Assembly (NCBI RefSeq): GCF_027595985.1
Contig: NC_073302.1
Location: 12,817,811 to 12,881,810, forward strand
Direction: 5' to 3'
DNA: 64,000 nt
Origin: Sorex araneus
Taxonomy: Eukaryota; Chordata; Mammalia; Eulipotyphla; Soricidae
Made by a program: the position numbers and the translations under genes
In this document: positions 58,561 through 64,000 of the stretch, one piece after another
Layout: every line of letters begins with the position of its first letter
Position numbering within the stretch: position 1 is the stretch's first letter
Notes under the pieces: generated by a model
What the model saw: the letters and a program-made list of their open reading frames with translations, nothing else
Database searches by the model: none
What the model was told of the DNA's origin: nothing

Positions 58561-59491
58561 TCTTTGTAATTTTTTACACTATAGAAATCAAGAACACAGA
58601 ACAAAAGGTCAATTAAATCAGGAACATATTTGGAAAAAAAAAACAGATTGAGAAACCCTTGATTCCAGTCACAAGGCAAAAAAAGAGGGGAAACTTATTA
58701 AATGGGATTAGAAAAGATCTAGCAATCTAGCAATATGTAAAAATAACCTGACTTGACAAGAATATAAGGTGATTTGCCTATATTCTTGTCTATAAGGTGA
58801 TCTGACAATATTCTTGTCTATATTCTCTTGCCTATATTCTTTGCAAAATACTAATCCTCGAGGTTGACTTGAAAAATCCTTGAGGGTCTTTTCTCAATGA
58901 ACTAGGCTTGCTCTCTACTGCTTTTTATGTTTATCTCTCCTTGTTCTCCTTTTTATTCATTATATTTATGTCGCACAATGCTTATGTGTGCCAAATCTGT
59001 GTTCATTCTATGACAAATAGATGCAGTTGCTGCCTTCTTAAGACTCTGGCAATGGCCTAGAATTATGAGACCTTCATGTGAATCATATTTGGGTTTAGAT
59101 TCAGAACAGAAAAGATAAAGACATACAGGAATACATAGCAAACCTTACCCATCTTAACCTCAGGCTATTTTCAGTTCCAAGGTTTTTAAAGATCCTGAGA
59201 CATAATTTGGTGCCTGCCTCATGAGGTTGATCCTTCTGTTTTATGTTAGGGATTTCATCAGATGTTGATAATCTTTGATGTTCTGCTGTGGAAGGAGACA
59301 TTTAGAAGGTCAGTTTGGGGTATATTAGTTTAAAATGTCAGTTTGATGACCGAGTGGAAATTTTGAGTAAGACAGTAATATATGTAACTCATTTAGGAGA
59401 GAGGACCAGAGAACAAATTTTAGGTTGTTGAATACAGATGCCATTTAGATCCCTGATTTGGATGAGTTTGCTTAGGGATTGAATGTACACT

Positions 59492-59494
<3 letters not shown>

Positions 59495-59534
<40 letters not shown>

Positions 59535-59565
59535 AGAGAGAGAGAGAGAAAGAGAAAGAGAGAGG
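59495..59565. repeat. (TG)n-(GA)n compound microsatellite
   Basis: About 18 TG units to 59531 followed by GAGA tract to about 59563. The open frames through it (Ser/Leu/His/Thr repeats) are simple-sequence artefacts. Confidence 0.95.
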
Positions 59566-59894
59566 CTTATGTCCTGGAGGATACCAATATTCATAGAGAG
59601 ACATCCCACTGGAAAAAGAAGTTTGGAAGTTAGTAGTAGAGCAATGATCTTTGAAGGATTCATTTTCTTCCATGTGAAAGAAACTGAAGCCCAGGGAATC
59701 ACATTTTTATGGAAACCAAAACAGACAAACAGCTCAAGAAAAACTCCCACAAACTGTGTATAATCGGTAAGAGCGCAAGTTATAAGCATCTTTATAGAAA
59801 TTCATTGATTCTCAACCTGGAATCATTTTGCCCTACCTGAGATCAATCCGTTCCCCCAGGGAAGATTTGGCCATGTCAAGAACCTTTTGTCTTC

Positions 59895-59975
59895 ATGATG
59901 TGGTCACTGTCATTCCATTGCTCACTGATTTGCTTGAGGGGCACCAGTAACGTCTCCATTGTGGTAGTTGCTACT
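59895..59975 (-). repeat. Tail fragment of the RTE-tailed SINE
   Basis: Contains gtcattccattgctcactga and gggcaccagtaacgtctcca in reverse orientation. Confidence 0.6.
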
Positions 59976-61760
59976 AATGTCTAGAGTGGTGGATTCTGGT
60001 GCATGCTACTAAAAAACCTATAAAGGCTGCTGCCCACCGTGTTCATTTACCTCCCACTGTCAATAGTATCAGGTTGTGGCAGGAAAATGGGGTAAAAATC
60101 CACTTCTACTTCTACCATTTTTTTCTCTCCCATTTGTATAAAGGGGACGAAAATAGAAATAGTTTAGGGTTAGAGATTGTGAAACATTTGTGACCTGTTC
60201 AAGTGTTACCAGTACTGATCATAGTATAAAGTTTGATCAGAAATTTGAGGAGTCTCCAAATCTTTGTTTCTGTTGGTACTGTTTTAATTTAGTGAGTCCA
60301 TGTGTAAGGCTAAAATACAAAACAAGAGACATTTTTCTCCTGTGACCAAAAGTTTGAAGCCGATGTGAGTACGTTTGACAAGTTAAACAATTTTTTTCTT
60401 CATATAGCTTCAATTACTACTATAATTCACCCCAATTATAATTAAATGGAACTGAAATTCCATTTAATTAATTTTAATATAAATTAAAATGGAACTGAAG
60501 TAAGTCTCATCAGAATGAGAGCACTTCTGACACTGTTGGTGTGAAAATATTTTGGACTAGATTGATGCCAGACTTAGTCATTGTAGATGCTATTAAATGT
60601 TAAAAGTCTTTTAACTTCTTCAGTAAATTGTAATTAGTAATTTTCTTGTCATTGCTTCTGCTTGATATAGATCAGAGCTCCAAAACAGGTTTAAATATTA
60701 GCCACTCGCTTCAGTTCAGAAGAATGTCTGCAACAGTATATTAGTCAATAATATCACTTCCATGAGAATGGTCATTCACCCCTTCTATCATTCCACAATA
60801 TCCAGCTATTTATAAATTCCCTCTGTAGTCATGAAACGCCTGTCATCATAAGACCCCTGTAGTCATGAGACTCCTACATAGCACACTCCTAAATGGTACA
60901 TTTATGATAGAGCATTATTTTTTCATTAGTAGATCATTATTTTTGTGGTAGAAGATTATTTTTGGTGGATGAGGGCAGCGTGGAGGGACCACCCAAGCAA
61001 TGTTAAGGAGTTCTGGGGTGATGATTCTCAGTTAATTGGGCAAGATGGTTCAATAATAAAGCCCAAGGAGGCAGTGGTACAATTGGAACCTGTGTTGCCA
61101 AGGACCCTGGGAGGTTGCTCACCCCCTCGTGCTCAGAGAGCCTCCAGAATCAAACTAAGTGGTGTCCAAGGACAATCATGGTAGAGTGCGGGGGAATATG
61201 TAGTGCCAGGAATTGATTTCGGTCAGCTAAAGAACTCTTAACCCTGAACTCTCTCCCTGGGCCCTGGTAGATCATTTATAAAAGTTCTACTGTGAATGTA
61301 AGATGGTGCCTCACTGTCTTCTTAATTTGGATTTCCCTAATAGCAAATGATGATTAGCATTTTTTGTGTGTGTGTGCCTGTTGCCAATCCGTTGGTCTTC
61401 CTCAGAGAAGCATAAGAAAGGCTTTTTCTCACAAAAATGTTCTACCTCAGTCTTCTCTCAAGAGAAACCTGGGATAATCAACAAAGCAGAACAGGGGACA
61501 AAAGAAACTAAAGAAAGGTTTGCATTCAAATAAGATCTTGTCTCACTGCCTTGCTGAGGGTCTGAGTATCATGATGACACCACCTAGTAAGCAGTTAGTA
61601 AGAAAACTAGCTGTTTTGCCCTTCCTCCCCAACATTAATCAGTTGTAGACTTTGGGCGATCCTAGTGAGAGGATGTGATTTTCCAGACATCTGAGAAAAT
61701 TGTCTCAGTGGCTGAGGTGAGTTACCTAGAAAAAGGGGCAATTAAGAAACGTTAGCCACA

Positions 61761-62255
61761 CAGAGTAGGAGACTAATACCCAAGAATAGTAGTTCATAAT
61801 ACCAGGAGGTTGTCTCCATGGCTTGGAAGCTAGCCTCACACGCTGGGGGAAAATCATCCCAGATAGAGAAGGGAACACCAAGTAATATGTGATTGGAAAC
61901 CCCGAGTGGGGAGGGAGATGCACGCTGAAAGTAGACTAGAGACTGTACATGATGCCACTCAATACCCCTATTTCAAACCACGACACCCAAAAGGAGAGAG
62001 AGAGAACAAATTGGAATGCTCTGCCACAGAGGTGGAGTGGGGTGGGGGTGATGGGATAGGGGGGTGGGACAGATACTGGGTTCATAGGTGGTGGAGAATG
62101 GACACTGGTGGAGGGATGGGCTCTCGAACATTGCATGAGGGTAAAACAAGCATGAAAATGTGTGAATCTGTAACTGTACCCTCACTGTGACTCACTAATT
62201 AAAAAATCAAAAAATTATATAAAAAATAAAATAAAATTATATATTAAAAAAGAAG
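61761..62255 (+). mobile_element. LINE-1 3' UTR fragment with target duplication
   Basis: Direct repeats aagaaacgttagccaca at 61744-61760 and 62256-62272 flank sequence homologous to the LINE-1 3' UTR (gagactaatacccaag ... caccc, G-rich tract, A/T tail). It is more divergent than the two younger copies. It sits about 370 bp upstream of the second C5 start codon. Confidence 0.9.
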
Positions 62256-62272
62256 AAGAAACGTTAGCCACA

Positions 62273-62642
62273 AACCCCCAGGAAATCTGTAGGAGGGATG
62301 CACAGGGTCTAGTAGAGGAATGGTCAGGGCATCAACTTCATCTGCTAATTCCCTGAAAATGTAGACGATCAGATAAGCCTTCAAGTATTTTGTGTCTGTG
62401 CCCAGCTTTGAAACACTTTCCAAGAGACTTCCATTTGGGTGTCTTTTCTGCTTTTTTCATCAGAGTTAAATTTCTTTGCGATTCCAAGTTTACCCATGGC
62501 ATTAAAAAAATCATTAAAATTCCTGCATTTCCATCTCACCAGACATTAATAATTAACCTGAAAGCTTGTTTAAATAAACATGTAAAATTGAATTTGCACA
62601 AAGGGCATTTTCAACCACACTTTCAAGCTACCTACCACAGCC
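62273..62642 (+). promoter_or_regulatory. Presumed promoter and 5' UTR of the second C5 copy
   Basis: This 370-bp interval lies between the LINE-1 tail ending at 62272 and the C5 start codon. I see no CpG-rich stretch and no clear TATA box at a fixed distance; it is AT-rich with no other gene. The promoter role is inferred from position only. Confidence 0.35.
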
Positions 62643-62708
62643 ATGAACCTGTTTAGCATACTCTGTATTTTTTTCTACCTGGGAAGAAATTGGGGACAGG
62701 AGCAAATG
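62643..62708 (+). CDS. C5: Second complement C5 copy, exon 1 (signal peptide)
   Basis: ATG at 62643 opens MNLFSILCIFFYLGRNWGQE then Q and a split codon (AT), with donor AT|gtaagt. It matches the human C5 start [20 protein letters not shown] at the same length: a hydrophobic signal peptide, likely cut near the G of NWG. The exon joins in phase to 63680. It lies downstream of the truncated copy and on the same strand, so it begins a separate gene that continues past the right edge. I cannot tell from the window whether this is the full-length C5. Confidence 0.88.
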
Positions 62709-63275
62709 TAAGTGAAGAATCCCATTTTAACTTGCAATAGATTGGTAGTAGTTTAAATATATGAAGTAGAATTCCAGTCAAGCCCTATGAAGTTAACTTC
62801 CCACTTCTGAAAACATTTGTGAAATCCCTCTTTTTTCTATTGCTCAATTCTGCTGCTAAGGAAGCATGACTCTTATTCTAATATATTCTCATTTTAATAT
62901 ATCTTCCCCCAAGTACAGTAATTTGATATTTAGCATTGCAATTTAATATTGCTATGGGAGACAATACAGCATTGACCCTCTTCACCCCATGGCCCCCAGA
63001 GCACCACTGAGTTGGCATATGGTCCTGTATTATAGGACCCAAATAATATAACATTCTGGGGCCCTAACATTGAATTTCCAGCTAGATGACAAAATATTTC
63101 TGGTAGTGACCCCTGTAGCCCCTGTGCACTGCTCAGAGGTCCCCTCAAAAGCAAATAAAATTAAAATTGATTTTATGAAAGACAGAAACATTGCTATGTG
63201 CACTTTTTAGGAGATTCAATTAAACATTCCTCTTGCATGCTACTAAGTCAACTTTCTTTTACCTGCCTCTGTCAA

Positions 63276-63495
63276 ATAGCACCCTTGCACGCAGCCAAGC
63301 CTAATTCGATTCTTCTGTCCCTCTTGGAGAGCCCGGCAAGCTACCGAGAGTATCCTGCCCGCATGGTAGAGCCTGGCAAGCTCCCCGTGGCATTTCGATA
63401 TGCCAAAAACAGTAACAACAAGTCTCACGATAGGGACGCTACTGGTGCCCGCTTGAGCAAATCGATGAACAATGGGACAACAGTGTAGTGCTAGA
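63276..63495 (+). repeat. tRNA-derived SINE with RTE-like tail, head truncated
   Basis: Well preserved body (ggagagcccggcaagctacc, catggtagagcctggcaag) and tail (gggacgctactggtgcccgc). It lies in intron 1 of the second C5 copy. Confidence 0.85.
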
Positions 63496-63679
63496 TTACA
63501 AACACCCTTTCATGGATCTCTCCTAGTTATATCATAGATTGTAAAGGTTTTAGAAATAAGAATATATACATTGCCAAATAAAAAGGCCATTGATTAATTG
63601 ATTTGGTTATCCTAAGTGGAAGATATTTAAATAGTATGTTTATTAATGGATTATCTCTGTAATTTTGCTGTTTCAACAG

Positions 63680-63872
63680 ATATGTTGTCTTTGCACCAAA
63701 AGCATTCTGTGTCGGTACTTTGGAAAACATAGTGATTCAAGCTCATGGATACACAGAATCATTTTCTGTGAATATTGCTCTTAAAAGCTATCCTGACAAA
63801 AGTTTCACATATTCTCTTGGCCTCATTAATTTGTCTCCAGAAAATAGATTTCAAGGCTCTGCAAATTTAAAT
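63680..63872 (+). CDS. C5: Second complement C5 copy, exon 2 (MG1)
   Basis: Acceptor gctgtttcaacag, donor AAT|gtatgt; 193 nt. It reads YVVFAPKAFCVGTLENIVIQ then AHGYTESFSVNIALKSYPDK, SFTYSLGLINLSPENRF and QGSANLN. This matches [20 protein letters not shown] ... [20 protein letters not shown] of C5 MG1. A Cys (FCVG) replaces the human Arg. The third exon is not in the window. Confidence 0.93.
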
Positions 63873-64000
63873 GTATGTATTCTTCTCATTGTTCTCTTGC
63901 ATGTCAAATGTGTTTTTATAAAGTACATGCAATACATTGTATATATACAGAAGTCTATAACTGTCATAGGCATTTTTTACTTTCTATTTTAATTGAAACA

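Larger units (their letters stand above)
58565..61740. other. Intergenic region upstream of the second C5 copy
   Basis: Apart from the microsatellite at 59495 and a SINE tail at 59895, I see only AT-rich DNA and a very old SINE-like block near 60940-61265. No coding exons. Confidence 0.4.

Noticed and set aside
58210..58679. Ser/Leu-rich minus frames of 76-153 codons
   Set aside because: Products of the GA-rich 3' part of an LTR-like repeat; simple sequence.

Overview
This is mammalian genomic DNA: AT-rich, intron-dominated, full of LINE-1, ERV and tRNA-derived SINE copies. The main SINE (a 5' end like ggggctggagcaatagcac, an A-box-like block, a B box ggttcaattcc, a body ending in gtgacccaaaaagc plus poly-A) is the type I associate with shrews (Soricidae). 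A Sorex-like shrew is my best guess, but the window alone does not prove the species.

The host content is complement C5. From 2034 to 48266, fifteen plus-strand exons with correct splice sites and matching phases encode a C5-like protein from the middle of MG2 through the beta chain, an RSKR processing site, a C5a-like anaphylatoxin domain and the start of the alpha' chain. The next exon (48176) reads [15 protein letters not shown] and then stops, so the protein would end just past the cysteine that in C5 links the two chains. No CUB, TED/C5d, MG8 or complete C345C exons follow. A separate terminal-type exon with a poly-A signal lies at 52583-52790. At 62643 a new C5 gene begins on the same strand: a signal-peptide exon (MNLFSILCIFFYLGRNWGQ) and exon 2 (63680-63872). 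The window therefore appears to hold a tandem C5 pair: an upstream truncated paralogue, whose first exons lie before the window, and the start of a second copy that runs off the right edge.

The coding exons sum to 1917 nt (639 codons) up to the stop without a frameshift. The C5a-like domain keeps all six disulfide cysteines but lacks the C-terminal LGR and the usual Arg at the cleavage position.

The 16-kb intron between 25458 and 41581 is a nest of transposons. A class II (betaretrovirus-like) ERV on the minus strand (about 28276-37078) has an LTR, a lysine-type primer site, gag, dUTPase-protease and RT remnants. It has lost RNase H and most of integrase. A young 5'-truncated LINE-1 (30207-33176, 828-codon open frame, target-site duplication) is inserted in it, a SINE sits in gag, and an older LINE-1 lies at its 3' side. 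A second, almost identical young LINE-1 tail is at 48800-49806 and a third tail copy at 61761-62255. An RTE-type (BovB-like) LINE fragment at 16292-16815 shares its 3' tail with a second SINE family in the window, which suggests an RTE LINE/SINE partnership. A truncated U2 snRNA retrocopy lies at 50046-50085.

No CRISPR array, rRNA or functional tRNA was seen. Most of the remaining DNA is intron and old repeat.
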